Assembly: GCA_014529385.2 (NCBI GenBank)
Contig: CM043948.1
Span: 78,542,291 to 78,606,290, forward strand
Direction: 5' to 3'
DNA length: 64,000 nucleotides
DNA from: Adiantum capillus-veneris
Taxonomy: Eukaryota > Streptophyta > Polypodiopsida > Polypodiales > Pteridaceae
Of the stretch, positions 35,351 to 47,935 are shown one piece after another (position 1 is the first letter of the stretch; each line of letters begins with the position of its first letter). A program made the position numbers and the translations under genes. The notes under the pieces are model-generated. The model was not told where the DNA came from, searched no databases, and was given only the letters and a program-made list of their open reading frames with translations.

Positions 35351-35680
35351 GACAGCAGCGTGAGGCCGCGCAGATACGACAGATGACCAGGGGGACATCT
35401 CATCTTGGCAATGGAGGCTTGGAAACCTTTTGCTATGAGTTTGTGAGTTTCTAATCCAGTCTTAACTATGGCGTTTTTTAAAACGCGATGAATCATGTAT
35501 TCTTATTACTTTGATTTTTTTATAAACGCGAAATCTTGAGATGCATCGAGCCTCGACACGTCAGGAGGAGTCAAATGGATATCGCAGAGGTATTTATGAA
35601 GTATTGAATGATCTTGATGCTTCAGGAGAGCCTGTAGACTGGGAGGCCTTACAGTATCGCTGATCGCTTGAGGTGAGACA

Positions 35681-36279
35681 TTAATATGTGTGAGTTGATT
35701 TAATTAAGTAAGTATATGTGAAGTAATATCAATACTAATTTTGTGAGTTGTCCTATGTGCAGGTTGTGACGCCTAGTCATCAGTGGACCGGATTTCATAT
35801 ATATGCTTTGTGAGACATAGACATGCTTCTGTGTCTCCTTTTGTATAGACATATATATATGGTTATGATTATTGTTCAGACAGTTATTGTTTTCCTTATG
35901 GTTATGGTTATTTTCATTGTCATTGTATAGACATGGTTATTTCTGCTATTCTTGTATAGACATAGTTATGGTTGAGGTTTTAATATGTGTGAGTTGATTT
36001 AATTAAGTAAGTATATGTGAAGTAATATCAATACTAATTTTGTGAGTTGTCCTATGTGCAGGTTGTGACACCTAGTCATCAGTGGACCGGATTTCATATA
36101 TATGCTTTGTGAGACATAGACACGCTTCTGTGTCTCCTTTTGTATAGACATATATATATGGTTATGATTATTGTTCAGACAGTTATTGTTCTCCTTATGG
36201 TTATGGTTATTTTCATTGTCATTGTATAGACATGGTTATTTCTGCTATTCTTGTATAAACATAGTTATGGTTCAGGTTT
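35681..36279. repeat. 299-bp tandem duplication
   Basis: 35681-35979 and 35980-36279 are almost identical (TAATATGTGTGAGTTGATTT at both starts). GTTATGGTTATGG-rich sequence follows to 36440. Upstream, plus strand 35540-35667 reads NGYRRGIYEVLNDLDASGE before a stop, an unidentified coding scrap. Confidence 0.85.
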
Positions 36280-37252
36280 TTTTTATGGTTATGTTTAACT
36301 TTCTCGTTATGCTTATGGTTATTGTTAATTTTGGTTCTAGTTATGATCAAAGTGGTTATGGTCGGTTATGGTTTTAAGTTATGGTTATGGTTATGGTTCG
36401 TTATGGTTATGCTTTTAAGTTATGGTTATGGTTCGTTATGGTCATTGGCCTTAAATCTCATGTGAGATCCTACATGGATAGCATGTAGGATGCGTATACA
36501 TGATATATTTTTTTTGAAAATATTATGTAAAAACGAAGGGAAATCTGTCGAGATTTATGTGGGAGCACGGTTGATTTTGGTGCTGCTCGCTTTTCTGGGC
36601 AGAGGACAGGAAGTCTGGCTGTGGTGGTTGTGTCCATCTTTTCACTTGGCACAGGCCAGGCTACCTACCCTCTGCCCAAGAAATGTTTTTTATGTTATGG
36701 TCGTCGATATCCGCGTCGCTATTTGCGTCTATATACGCGTCGCTATACGCGTCGCAAATAAACCCTTTCCACACATATAGCAATGCTCTTTGCGACAGTT
36801 TCACAGGGACGCATATAGCGACGTTAAGCGTCGCTATATATGTCGATAACACCTTTTTTTTTGTAGTGAAGGGACTATGGAAATACAAAAGGGTCTGCAA
36901 TTGTCTTATACCCAAGGGATTTCTCAAGCATGTATGCTGATGGTAACAACCATCCAAGGTGCATGATGTGGAAAAGGAGCATGAATCCAAAGATAATACC
37001 AAGCACAAATGGAAATAGCCAAAACATATATGAGGTCTTCTATTTAGTGGATAGGTTGAGCGTCCAGGTTTAAAAAATGGTTTTTTGGGTATTCTCCAAT
37101 TGTCTCACATATTAATTATAGAGCATTAGAAGACAAAGTCTTTTGAACCATACCATGAGCAAGAAACCCTCCCATATAAATCAGATCCAGATGGAGCTAA
37201 GTACTAATTTACATAATATCTTCCAAGGGATAATGTGTGTGTGTGTGTGTGT

Positions 37253-38731
37253 AGCTGTTTAAATCTTAACTAATAAGACATAATTGAATTTTTACATTCA
37301 AAAGACAGCTAGCCAGGGAAAAATGAACAGATAAGTACAAAAATAACTTAGTATTAGAATTATTTAGGTACAATGATTGTCGGAAAGAGATCCTCTTTTA
37401 GTAAGCAAGTAGTAAAAGAACTTCCCCGGTCCTCAGTGAGTGCTTCATTAAAGTAGGGTAGCTTGCCAAAGAAAAGAAAACCCTCCAATATAAGATAGAG
37501 TCCTTACCTGCATCCATCCAAACAAGACAACAATTCAATTAGCCTTGGATGTGTTTTACAGGTATCAATGGACCATATCAGTCGTTATCCATGTCCATCT
37601 TATAGGATTTAATTACTCTAAACAAGCTAGGTTATTTATTAGAACTTGTATGTTAGCAGTCTTTTCTTATTACTTCAAAAATAAATGGTACAATCTACTT
37701 TCTAATCTGAGTGGTGAAGTCCACCAAGAATCCAAACATTTCAAGAGCCATAGGTCGGTAGCTATGCTTAAGCCCAAAACAGCAACCATATACTTACCTT
37801 CATAATTAGCAATCCCATGGTATCATTGGTATCCCTTTAGACAAAGAGAGTTCATGTTCGACCTTTTCTGTATAAGATGCCTAATCATTTAATTTCTATT
37901 TTTTGACAACCAACGGTATCAGATGAGGGTAATGAATACCTCCTTTTTATAACCAATAAAACACTAGTATAGCCAGTCAGCAGAGTAGCAAGACTCCCTC
38001 TTTTTAATATGGAACCTACAGTGGCTGAAAACAGAGCCATAACAACCAGTAGCTACAAACCTGCAGCGACTTGAAATAGAGCCAGTATAACAACCAGTAG
38101 CAAAAAACAGTCCGCGCATGTGTTCGACAGTAACTCAGCCCCATTTTATGCATAAGAGGTCTTTAAGGCACAAGCTAAGCATGCGTCGGCACAGTATTTT
38201 AATTCAATACCAATTAATAGTGTTTATACCAACTAGATCCCAATCAAAGCCAACCATGCATAGTACCACAACCGAAAAACTTACAATTGGTAAAACAAGG
38301 TACCTGAGATGTTTGAGCAACAAGCTCCATCGCTCAGTAAGTTCAGATAATAATGCCACAAAGCAAAGTGAAAAAACCTAATCCAAGTCTGAGTGAGGGC
38401 CAAGGTGGTGCCCTCACCTATGTTTAAATAGGTTTCCCTGCATGCTTCCAGACTGGGTGAGGTGAATGCGCCCGGCCGCCCTCTACTGTGAGAGCCCCGT
38501 TCTCGGCCTGCGAGTGCCATCAGCTGGGGAGGTCTATAGTCAGTGAGTACCAGGGGCCACCTTCCCCATATAATGATGGCATGGTCTTATTTTCACGCTT
38601 CGGTTAAGCAACGGCATTTCCCCATTATAGTGTAAGTGGCATAGCAATAGAACTCTATAAGGCCTACTTGGGGGGGGGGGGGGAACCTGATGGGGGTGAG
38701 AGATAGGGTTGTAGCAAGCAGTCACTAGTAC

Positions 38732-38736
<5 letters not shown>
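37253..38736. other. S-repeat tail and unclassified sequence
   Basis: 37253-37615 matches 45359-45710, the continuation of repeat S beyond the GT tract. From about 37620 to 38736 there are no supported ORFs, only short AT-rich frames and a G14 run near 38661-38674. Near 38400-38520 it becomes GC-rich without a recognisable gene. Confidence 0.5.
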
Positions 38737-38809
<73 letters not shown>

Positions 38810-38919
38810 CGAGATTGAAGGTTATGTAGTTGATTCATTGCATTGCATTGTACATTATACATGCACATAAAGGGAGTGTGGACTATTGTTAATGGGAAAC
38901 CCGCTTAATATATAAGCAT

Positions 38920-39021
38920 TTAGTTGTGGCAAGAGCAAGAGTAGATGTAGATGTTGTAGGAGTAGAAACGCAAGCAGTTGGCACTACAAAATTGGTTAGA
39001 GAAGGGGCATGCAAACTTGCT
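38920..39021 (-). pseudogene. Truncated cysteine-rich peptide gene, copy C1
   Basis: The C-terminal 33 codons are kept, SKFACPFSNQFCSANC through YSCSCHN and a stop. The 5' UTR word ACAAGAGCTTC joins directly to AGCAAG, so the start codon, signal peptide and middle of the gene are missing. Several Cys of the intact protein are Phe or Tyr here. Confidence 0.75.
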
Positions 39022-39084
39022 AGAAGCTCTTGTCCTTAAGAGAGCGAGACTAGTAGCTTCCCTTTGTAGGTTTGGAAACTTATA

Positions 39085-39420
39085 TTGGCTAAAAACAGAA
39101 TAGCTTCCCTTTGTAGGTTTGGAAACTTATATTGGCTAAAAACAGAACATCTTTTGATACTTTCCCCAATTAAGGTTGGAAATAGGACACTCTTAAGCAT
39201 TTGTTATGGAGCTGTGCTCACGTTTATAGTTGGTGCGATGATGATGTTGCACATTGGAGAACTACATGGGAATCCAGGTTACCAAGTGCAAGCTTACAAT
39301 TTGCCTATGCCTTTTCTCAAGACAACCACATGCACTTTTGTATTCAGTTCTTTAGGGTTTGGGCTTTATCCTTTATCTAGAATACTAGGAATTTTGTTGC
39401 AAACAAAATTTTAGAAAATG
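39085..39420 (+). pseudogene. LINE zinc-motif (zf-RVT) remnant
   Basis: In one plus frame with stops the sequence reads DTLKHLLWSCAHVYSW, then AYAFSQDNHMHFCIQFF, then VWALSFI and NTRNFVANKIL. A conserved His-x4-Cys followed by a W-rich helix and WxxxxxxNTRN is how plant LINE C-termini look. It is unrelated in detail to the LINE at 20-27 kb. Confidence 0.4.
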
Positions 39421-39467
39421 TAAGTGGAGTTGTATTGAGAGAGAGAGAGAAGGCTATACAAATACAC

Positions 39468-39745
39468 TTTATTGAATTAAAGTTTTTCTCATGAGGGCCA
39501 CAAGGGGCATCCCATTAAAAGGAGCTAGTTGTGGCAAGGGCAAGAGCAAACGTTGATGTTGCAGGAGCAAAAGCACCAGCGGGTGGCACTGCAAAATTGG
39601 TTGGAACAGGGGCACGCAAACTTGTTGGCCCATAATAGGTCCCCCTATCCGTGACCCTCCATGTGTGCCTACAGGCTCAGCGACGACGTGACCACCTAGC
39701 TCTGCTCATTGATGGTTACCACGAAGTCAGGCCTAATCAAAAAGA
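39468..39745 (-). pseudogene. Decayed longer copy of the cysteine-rich peptide gene
   Basis: Homologous to codons about 57-118 of the gene at 63053-63409. The Cys-rich tail (KFACPCSNQFCSATRW, then FCSCNINVCSCPCHN) is intact, but a TAG replaces the Gln codon of the DEQSQ stretch and homology ends near 39745, so signal peptide and start are gone. A matching AATAAA (39468-39473, minus) remains downstream. It lies in a segment duplicated with 62.1-64.0 kb. Confidence 0.75.
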
Positions 39746-41880
39746 TACATAGCCCCACATAGAGGCGAGCTATACCTTAATGATCTCTTACATATTGTTA
39801 GTGTGTTGCGGTCATAACGGCGAGAACTTCCCGATTTCACTCATTCGAGTTCTTCCTTCTCCCAACAGCTATAATCACGTCCCAGCTCTCTTGGATAATC
39901 TTCGTGAAACTAGGTTTTAAGAGGTCATTTTTTAATATCCCTCTCCTTGCAGACTTGGTGAAAGTAGCAGAATCAAAAAATTTGTGTACATACTAGAACC
40001 ACTTGGCTTTTCACCAGCTTCCCTCCTAAGAATAAAACGTTCTTGCAAAACCTTATCTTCCAAGTCTTTTGACATGTTATGCCTACCAGGCCTCTAATCG
40101 TTGGGCCCACCTTGAATAAGTGAGGGGGTCCTCACTTGTAATTTTTCACCCCGAGTTATACCTATCTAATCCAATACCTCTGGCTTGAATTTTGGTGCCC
40201 ATCGACAAAGCCCCCCCGTAGCACCTTCCACAAAAAACCTTCAACCAGAGAGGCCACTATGGAATCCAGATGCTATTTGCTATCGCCACCTATTTCAATT
40301 CATGACATTTCTTATTCCATTCCTTGGTGAGGGGGGGAGAACGAGTCCCTCTTGATCATCAGAGTGAGGTATATATACTCGCTTTGTAAGTTATAGAAAT
40401 GTTTTCTCTGTGTCCACCGCCAAACTTTCCACTCGAAATTAGACTCGCAAATTGGCATCATGCAATTGTCCAACACTTCTAGAGTTTTGTTGATCAGTAG
40501 TCTTTCAATACCATTGAGATAAGACCGGGTAGCTAGTTGGTCTGTTTCTTTTCACCTCTAGTTGTTGTTGTCTGAAAAATGGGCCAATCATCCAAGTCCT
40601 TTGTTATTGACGTTTTTGGAAATTTCTCTCCAAAATGGGTTCACTCTAGAGAGCAAAGGGGAAAAACGTGCTATAGAGCTTTGAAAATATCTAGTTATCT
40701 CTCCCCATTCTTGTATCTTTGTTGCTCTAGTGGTACAATTTCATACCAGCTCACCGATTGTGCCACCTAGTCTGAGGATGGACCATCGAGGAGCTAACAA
40801 TTTGTCCTATACCTCTAACTATTTCCACTGGCCGCCTTGAGAGAAGAGCTTCGCCTTGTCAATCATATCCCTTGTCATAATGTCCCATGCTTGGTATTGC
40901 TTTTCAATTGAGACCATAAATTTGGCACACTCGGCCTCTGCATGAATAGCAAGGTTGAAGATCCCAACACAACCTTGCTCCACCAGTCTAGAGACAAACT
41001 CCCGTTTGTCGCTAGGGAAAAATTTATAGGTTTTCTACTGGTATGGAGTGTTCCTTAAGGCAAACAGGGCGCCCCCTCTTTTTCTAGAAGTAGATCCCAA
41101 GTTTTGGAAAAAGAGTAAAGTATTTTCTCAAAACATGGCATAGCTTTCGGTGGTCAGCTCTCACCCCTTTCCCTTCAATTTTGATAGATTGGAACAGTAT
41201 CCCAACAACTAATGAGACCATAAGTGAACTAGGTTGCATTGTCATGCCCCGGTGTAATTATATCTCTTTCACTTTGCCCCAATGCTTTTATAATGACGCT
41301 TTCTATAAAAATAATTCCTGTAAAAATTCCCATGTGGTCAAGTTTATACCTGAGGATGACTAAAAATATTGTTTTTAAGTTTAGATCATCCTAAATTCAC
41401 ATTTCTTTTTAAAAACGCTAAGAAGCGTGAAAAGTCATAAATAGCGTAAATTTTTATAAAAATAGTAATTTTTTAAATTTAAACCACGGGTTTCCCTTGT
41501 CCACCCAAACAAAAGCATATCGAGTAAGCACCCAAAAGCATATTTTTTACAAAACTAAACCATAGCATCCTCAGGACTTGTAGATTAAGGATATAGCCCT
41601 TTCTTTTATTTTTTTTTAAATCACCAAAAAGCATGAAAAAGATACAACAATATTTAAAAATAATTCAATCAAACGATCATTTGACCTTCTACAACATAGA
41701 AACGACCTTGGTTTTCCTTTTAAACCCTTTTAATACTATCAAATAAGCATTTTTAACCAAAAATTTAAGAAGTGGACATTGACATCTATTTTTCAAATTT
41801 TTAAAAGAGACTCAAAAGTCGAGGATCTTATAGTTTGATACTGAGCTGCTAGATCCTTTCACATACCCTTACATAGATTT
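39746..41880. other. Unclassified; partly duplicated at the right window end
   Basis: 40145-40310 is nearly identical to 63840-64000. On the minus strand, broken frames such as FVSRLVEQGCVGIFNLAIH and KFMVSIEKQYQAWDIM (about 40990-40860) look protein-like, possibly an old retroelement, but no domain is certain. 41360-41880 is AT-rich with many TTTAAAAA words. Confidence 0.35.
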
Positions 41881-41883
41881 CAT

Positions 41884-42105
41884 CCTACTCATTTCCAAAA
41901 CTTAAGTTTGAACTGTACAATATATACCTAGATTCTCCATGAATCTACTTACAACTCCCACTTCATGTGCAATGTCTAGCCTTGTCCAGACCATAGCATA
42001 TATTAGATAACCTACCGTTGTAGCATATGAAACTTTAGACATATAGACTATCTCCTCCTGTGTTGTTGGACACATATCCTTGGTTAGTTTAAAGTGACTA
42101 GTCAA
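41884..42105 (-). pseudogene. Copia reverse-transcriptase C-terminal fragment
   Basis: Reads HFKLTKDMCPTTQEEIVYMS, then KVSYATTVGYLIYAMVWTRL and DIAHEVGVVSRFMENLG. This is the conserved end of the Copia RT domain (normally ending PDIAxAVGVVSRF). About 67 codons survive, abutting an R unit at 42110. No LTR or other domain nearby. Confidence 0.85.
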
Positions 42106-42263
42106 AGGCTCGAGACTGACTGTGGAAATTTTGGTTTTCTGGCAAGTGGTTTTTCTTTACGCACAATGGCTTCTCCTCATAATGGGGGCCGTACAAATGT
42201 ACGTTTTTAATACAAAAATTTACAAGGAGTAAACGAAGCTCCATAGCTAGCAAAAAGGGAGCT

Positions 42264-42790
42264 TCTAGGTTATGTAATCTTCTACTACAATTGCGAGTCA
42301 TTGCGATGCCAAAGAGGTTAGTCACCATGAGATCTAATAATAGAATGGGAGTGGATCACAGAGTATGAGTAAAGAATTAATCAAGGTAGGTAGTTCTAGG
42401 TGAAAGCTACTCAACTAAGAGGTATCTAAACCATACCTAGTTTGGGAAGATCAATTGGGTACTATGAGGAGAGGGGAGCATCGATGCACGCACCAAGGGG
42501 ACTTAGAGTGGAATTGAGGTAGAGAAATATGTTAAGCAAGTCACTATGGCGTTTAGGTGAAAATAACAGGGGTGTGATCAAAGTTTATTACCCTAATTTT
42601 TGTGTAGTTAGGTAGCATATGTATCCAGGCATACACAGACATTCTCGTTTGAAAGAATGTCTCAATGTTAACTATTCAATGTTAGATTAAAAGTCTTTTG
42701 AGCCATTCAATGAGCAAGAAACCCTCCCATATAAATCAGCTCAAGATCAAACTAAGTACTAATTAATATAATAATTGAGTAATTTATTTG
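42264..42790. repeat. Repeat unit R, copy 2 (internally deleted)
   Basis: Matches R1 from GTAATCTTCTACTAC through GTAGCATATGTATCCAGGC, then jumps to the 3' part (TCTTTTGAGCCATTCAATGAG, CCCTCCCATATAAATCAG), omitting about 600 bp present in R1, R4 and R5. Confidence 0.7.
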
Positions 42791-42799
42791 AACATTAAG

Positions 42800-45322
42800 A
42801 GTGTTACAAAGGAGTTTATAAGTAAGTTGTAAAAGAGAACCTTGTGGTAAAGTGGTGCCCATAGGGCTTATACAATCAAGATTGTCAAAAAACTAGATCT
42901 AAGTATACATATAGAGATTTTTTCAGTTGCTTAATGTATTGATAGTGTGAATGTAAAAATGAAAAGTATTGAGCAAGAAAGTTCTTATCATGAGAATTTT
43001 GTTTATATGCATTGGTAAATGCTAATGGACAGATGATTGTGTAGGTGGTCACCACTCCACATACTTGAGTCCTATGTGGAAGGGTTCATTAGCAAGAAAG
43101 GTAGTTTAGAATAAACAATCCTATAAATTGGGATAAGTTATAATGATTTCTCAGGGATTTGGTAATGGGTATCTTATCCATTTAGAGTTGATACACCACT
43201 AAATACTTATGTTTACTTGACAAGTTTGGTTCCCAACAACAATATCCCTTTCGTTTGGAATGGGTATGTCAAGTATAGCCTCTATAATGAGTCTTAGTTC
43301 AGGTCCAGATTCTTTGTATGCTACTAGTCCCACCAAGGACTAGCTGGAAAAAAGTATGTGTGTGTTTGTATTGAATATCCAACAATAGGTTGAATCATAC
43401 AATATATTGAATCATACAACAAAATTGACTAGACCATATATAAACCACTATAAGATATGGCTGTCTAATAATTTTAATACATTGAATTTTTGAATAAATA
43501 CAATGTATTCTATATATAATCATACAAATGAGTTATACTTGTGTTATCATTATAAAGACAACAATTGTAGATTTTCTCGAGCCAAATTAAATCTCTTGCT
43601 ACACCTATAGTTTGCTAAGTAATCCCAAGGAGAAACAGTGCTCCTTGGCACCATCCAAGAACACAAGCACATCATTACTCGCATTAGTTGGGAAGATAGG
43701 TGTGAATGACCCCTTCCCCTTGTTATCAATGTCCAAAATTACAAAGAACCTAACAGCTAAGCAGAGATTAGTTTTATGCAAAAAAGAAAATCAACCACAA
43801 TTTGGAAATTTTTAATATTGTATATCCTTATCAATTTCTGTTATGAAAGTCTTCTTACTTCTATGTTATGAAATATCCTTGTAAGTGAAGGTCCCCACGT
43901 CTATGTCAATATTTGAAGAAAATTTTGTACCACTCCATCTTCTAAACTACCAATCAAAAGTAAAATTTTGGGCAGCATCTCCCTTGTACAACGTAGAGGT
44001 TATTAAAAGTCCAGTCAATGCAATGCCATCCCTGTTGAGACCCTCACATCAGTTTTAAGGCTCTAGAAACCACTAAAAAAAATGAAAGTAAAAAAGGAAA
44101 TGTGTTATTTTCAAGTCAAACCTCATCAAGCCAAACCTGGTTAATAGAGGTTTAATATGTTGTTCACTAAATATTATTGTCCTCACTTACAACAAGTCAC
44201 GGTATTTTTGTGTCCATCCATGGTATGTAACAAGGATTGGTAGGCCTGGGGGCCACATGTTTCTCCCTATTTTCGAGCACCATTGTCTTAACAAAAAATA
44301 ATCATTGTGGACAGCCATATCAATAAAGAATATTCTTGAGAGTTATGCTAATTACTATGTGTTTCTTCAAATTTTTCAGCTATATGTCTATATATCCTTG
44401 AGAAATCAATTCTATGGTCAAATACACCCCAAGATATATTACTAAAAAACACCAAAAGAAACCTAATGAGCATCTTCTTTGTTTTGTAGCGTGTTTTCCA
44501 AAAAACCAATACCAAAAAGTGTACATAGTAGGTGTGCAAGCAAAGGTGCATAAAACTATTCCCATGACAATTGTCGTTAATGAAGCTCGGCATATTTGTG
44601 AGGCACTATGTATCTCCAAGCAAGTAATAGCTAGTCAATTCCCAGATTCAGTTTTTTGTAAGTGTGCATTTGCCCAAATGTTTTTTAAAAACCTAGCATC
44701 CTCTCTACATTTTGATACTTTTGAAGAAATCTCAGAGTCTCTTCCATCTCTTACGAGACCCTCATAGGAGGCTAATGGTTTCAGAAAAAGAAAAACAAGT
44801 AGCTTCTATCAATCTGTAGTATGTCAAAATGTATAATGTCCTTGCAGGTTTTTTCTTCCAAAGTAAATAACCCTACATTTTTTTTCCATAACTAGTTCAA
44901 CACTCATCTGAGTAGCTATTGAATTTTTATTTGCCAAGAACAACCTGCAAAACAAATATGTCTATGTACAAAGATATAGTATGCCAAAACAACTAGACAC
45001 AATCAAAAACTAAGCAGACTTCGTACCACACGAAGTATTGAGTAGGTGCAACTACACCTATTCTTAATAAATTATTCTCCAATGTATCATACATGTGGGA
45101 TGAAGGTGGGATGAATCCAAGATCCATGTTTTTCACCTACCAGATATGACATGTGTCCATAACAAGAGAAGCTTTGTAGTGATAGATGCCATCCTCCAAT
45201 TATACATTCGCAAAGTGATGTCATCCTTGCACAGTAAGAGAATTAGAAGAGCCCAAAATTGTTGTCATCCATAGTTGTGGATATCTGCAAGCTATAGAAG
45301 TTGGATCTTCATTTCTCTATAA

Positions 45323-45325
<3 letters not shown>
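42800..45325. repeat. Segmental repeat S, copy 2
   Basis: Collinear with 28000-30575. It runs into a (GT)n tract at 45327-45358 and directly on to 45359-45710, which in copy 1 lies at 37253-37615. So it preserves the arrangement without the R/CACTA-2 insertion. A plus-strand ORF at 44414-44767 overlaps an equivalent one in copy 1, but reading is not conserved and it is not called. Confidence 0.75.
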
Positions 45326-45360
<35 letters not shown>

Positions 45361-45710
45361 CTGTTTTAACATAACACATGATTGAACTTTTACATTCAAA
45401 AGACAGTTATGGCTCTAGAGAAAGGGAAATGATAAGTACAAAAACAAATTGTTCTTAGAATTATTTTTGTACAATGCTTATAAGAATGAAGCCTCATTCC
45501 AGTATACAAATATTAAAGCACTTCCCCTGCAGTAGGTGTAAGTGTGATCATGTGTGGACAACTTCTTTAAGCCAAACAAACTTCCAAGATAAGATAGAGT
45601 CCTTAACTGCATCCATCCAAACAAGACAACAGATATGTTAGCCTTGGATGTGTTTTATAGGTATCAGTGGACTATACCAGTTGTTATCCATGTCCATCTC
45701 TAACTTTCTT

Positions 45711-46177
45711 AACTTACAAGCTTAGTCCATAGTATTTATGCTTTTTTTCTTTAAAAATGTCTTATTCTCCCATACTTTATTTAGTATTTTATGTTTATCA
45801 GAAGGCCATAACCCTTCTACTCCAAGTGGGCATGCTCCCACTTTTCTTTAAAAAATAAACCAACCTTTTGAGTTTTTATCTGCCAAATTAATGAGGCTCC
45901 ATCACATGAAGCTGTAGGAAGCCTAAACTATACCATTATGAGTTCAAACTTAATTTTCTTTATTTAAAATTAATATCGTTTATGTTTATATGGAATCCAA
46001 TCCTTCCAAGTTTATGAGTCACAATCTCTTAGCAAGCCAAGTGGGAAAGAACCTTTCTAGTAACCTAGCCCATCCAACTATCAAGCCAAAAAAAGAGCTT
46101 TATACTGATTTTTTATACCCGACCATGTGAATGAAAATAGTGTATTGCATCATCTCGTCCAAATAACTAATATTGTA
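45711..46177. other. AT-rich unclassified sequence
   Basis: No ORF or repeat partner recognised. Confidence 0.4.
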
Positions 46178-46412
46178 AGTCCCCTTGGAGCATGCATTGA
46201 TGCTCCCCTCTCCCCATACTACCCAACTGATCTTCCCAAACTTGGTATGGTTTAGATACCTCGACTTAGCTCAGTAGCTTTCACCTAAACTACCTACCTT
46301 GATTAATTGTTTACTCATACTGTGATCCACTCCTATTCTATTGTTAGCTCACATGCCAACTAACCTCTTTGGAATCTCTATGACTCGAGCAAATTATCTC
46401 TTGCAAAGAGTG
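46178..46412 (-). repeat. Repeat unit R, copy 3 (inverted fragment)
   Basis: The reverse complement of the first part of R, including CCCCATACTACCCAACTGAT and ACTACCTACCTTGATTAAT. The only R copy in inverse orientation. Confidence 0.7.
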
Positions 46413-47262
46413 TCCATACACACACACTTTGCTACTTGCTTCTGAGTTATCATCATATTAGAAAGTAATTTACTAAGCCCTAATGTAGTCACCCTGGGTA
46501 GATAACTACATTGTAATACCTACAACTTTTTTAAGATACACACTGTTTGAATCTACCGTGGGATGGAACCCTTATAGGTTAATAATTGCCACTTAAGCAT
46601 TAGATGGCAAGAAAAAAACGTGGGTCTCTCTACTGAGCCTCACCTACCCTACCGTGAGGCGCTATGGTAAATTTGCTCCAGTGAGCCGGACCACTACTGA
46701 GGCGACTGCATATTGTCGATTCCCTAGAAGGGGAATGCTATACGCAATACTTGGGAGGATTTTGCGCACATCTGGAGTAATGGTGTCTCCCCTCCTCTAT
46801 TTAAAGAGGTAAGGGTGTTTTTTGCCCCTTACTTAGGTTTGGGTGTGTTTTTACTTGAGAGTTAGGACTATGTGTTGGTTTTCATTACTCATTGCTTACC
46901 AAACATGCAGCTTATAGCTCAACCAACCCAGGTTAATTTGTCATTGTTTACTAAAGCTGGTTTTCTCTCTTGTTTAAATTGCAAACATAACCAGGCTATG
47001 GTATCTTGATCACCTTCACTGAATGCCTGATAAGGCCCACCGAATGGGTTTTCTTTACATAAGGATGAATGATTTTTTTTCTAAAAGCTCTAACCCCTCT
47101 ACTAGGTTTTGGTTTTTCAATAAAAGCTACATAATTATATGGTTTGAATGAAGGTGATCCTTAAAGTTCGGGGTTTGGCATAATAAATATGGTCGCTTTA
47201 CACAACAAAATTTTGATGTGATGTTACTTTGTGTTAACTAGTTCACTTTTTTTTTTAATAGG

Positions 47263-47322
<60 letters not shown>

Positions 47323-47935
47323 TTATATATATATTTATATTTATATTTATATTTATATTTATATTTATATATATTAATCTTCTTGGCTTGGCAAACTTTG
47401 GTGATAAGTAACTTGACGACGCATACTGCTCATGAAAAAGTTTTGGGATGGGGGGTATATTCCTGGTGTGTACTAATTTTTTGAGTGAGAATTGTCATTT
47501 AAGCATGGCATCTTGACCATTGTTGCTTTCGGCCTAGTAAAGCCCACCGTTTTGGGTTGGCTAAGTATATATAAAGGGTTTTTTTTTTTTGTGCGCACTC
47601 ATGTTGGACAGAAGTGTATGCTAACTGCCGCTTGGCTTGGCAATGCAAAACTCTAATGGTAAGTAAGCTATCGGTACATAGTGCAGCTTTGGGATGGGGG
47701 GTATACCCCGGATGTATATTGGTTCTTACACTTGGTACTGTTGCTTAAAACTTGGCATCGTGATGACTATTGCTTAAAAAACCTGGTAAAGCCCACTGTT
47801 TGGGTTGGCTTAGTGAATATTGGGGTGTTTTTTGCCCATCTGAACACTAATGTTGCATGTTTTTATAAATGTTGGGGACTTTGGAAGAATATGGTCCGGT
47901 TACATACCATTGATGAACCTCAAAATTGAGGGAAG
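46413..47935. repeat. Diverged ~250-bp tandem repeats and (TA)n
   Basis: GGGATGGGGGGTATA recurs at about 47442 and 47691. GTAAAGCCCAC-type words recur near 47035 (diverged), 47537 and 47794, and CTTGGCTTGGCAA at 47383 and 47633, indicating two to three diverged units of about 250 bp. A (TA)n/(TATATT)n tract occupies 47263-47373. No gene is supported. Confidence 0.55.

Larger units (their letters stand above)
31443..36868 (+). mobile_element. CACTA-2, non-autonomous CACTA element nested in R1
   Basis: The left end is CACTACAACATAACCC and the right end TTTTTTTTTGTAGTG, inverted CACTACAA termini. Flanking AGG (left) and AAG (right) fit a 3-bp AAG duplication with one later change. Uninterrupted R copies read GACAAGGGAC at 56134 and GAGATGGGAC at 48340, confirming the borders. 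Subterminal GTCGATAT/GTCGCTAT motifs crowd 31470-31615 and 36700-36845. No transposase domain was recognised. The interior is GA/GT microsatellite, a 173-bp satellite, the module shared with CACTA-1 and a 299-bp tandem duplication. Strand is assigned only from the orientation of that shared module. Confidence 0.85.
30576..37252. repeat. Repeat unit R, copy 1 (interrupted by CACTA-2)
   Basis: R sequence runs 30630-31442 and resumes 36869-37233. It begins after (GT)n(GA)n with CTCAGAGATGCATTTTTT and ends at GGATAATG followed by (GT)n. The flanks, (GT)n on the left and TAGCTGTTT on the right, are adjacent to one another in S copy 2 (45325-45362), so R1 looks like an insertion into a GT microsatellite. 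No ORF is conserved. Confidence 0.7.
38737..39437. repeat. Repeat unit C, copy 1
   Basis: It opens with (GT)n(GA)n, then GATTGAAGGTTATGTAG and CATTGCATTGCATTGTAC. It carries a truncated cysteine-rich-gene copy on the minus strand and a LINE zinc-motif remnant on the plus strand, and closes at another (GA)n. It is collinear with 48686-49436 and 62113-62934. Confidence 0.8.

Noticed and set aside
39746-41260. A second LINE on the minus strand
   Set aside because: Some protein-like scraps, but no RT, endonuclease or clear zinc motif could be placed in order.
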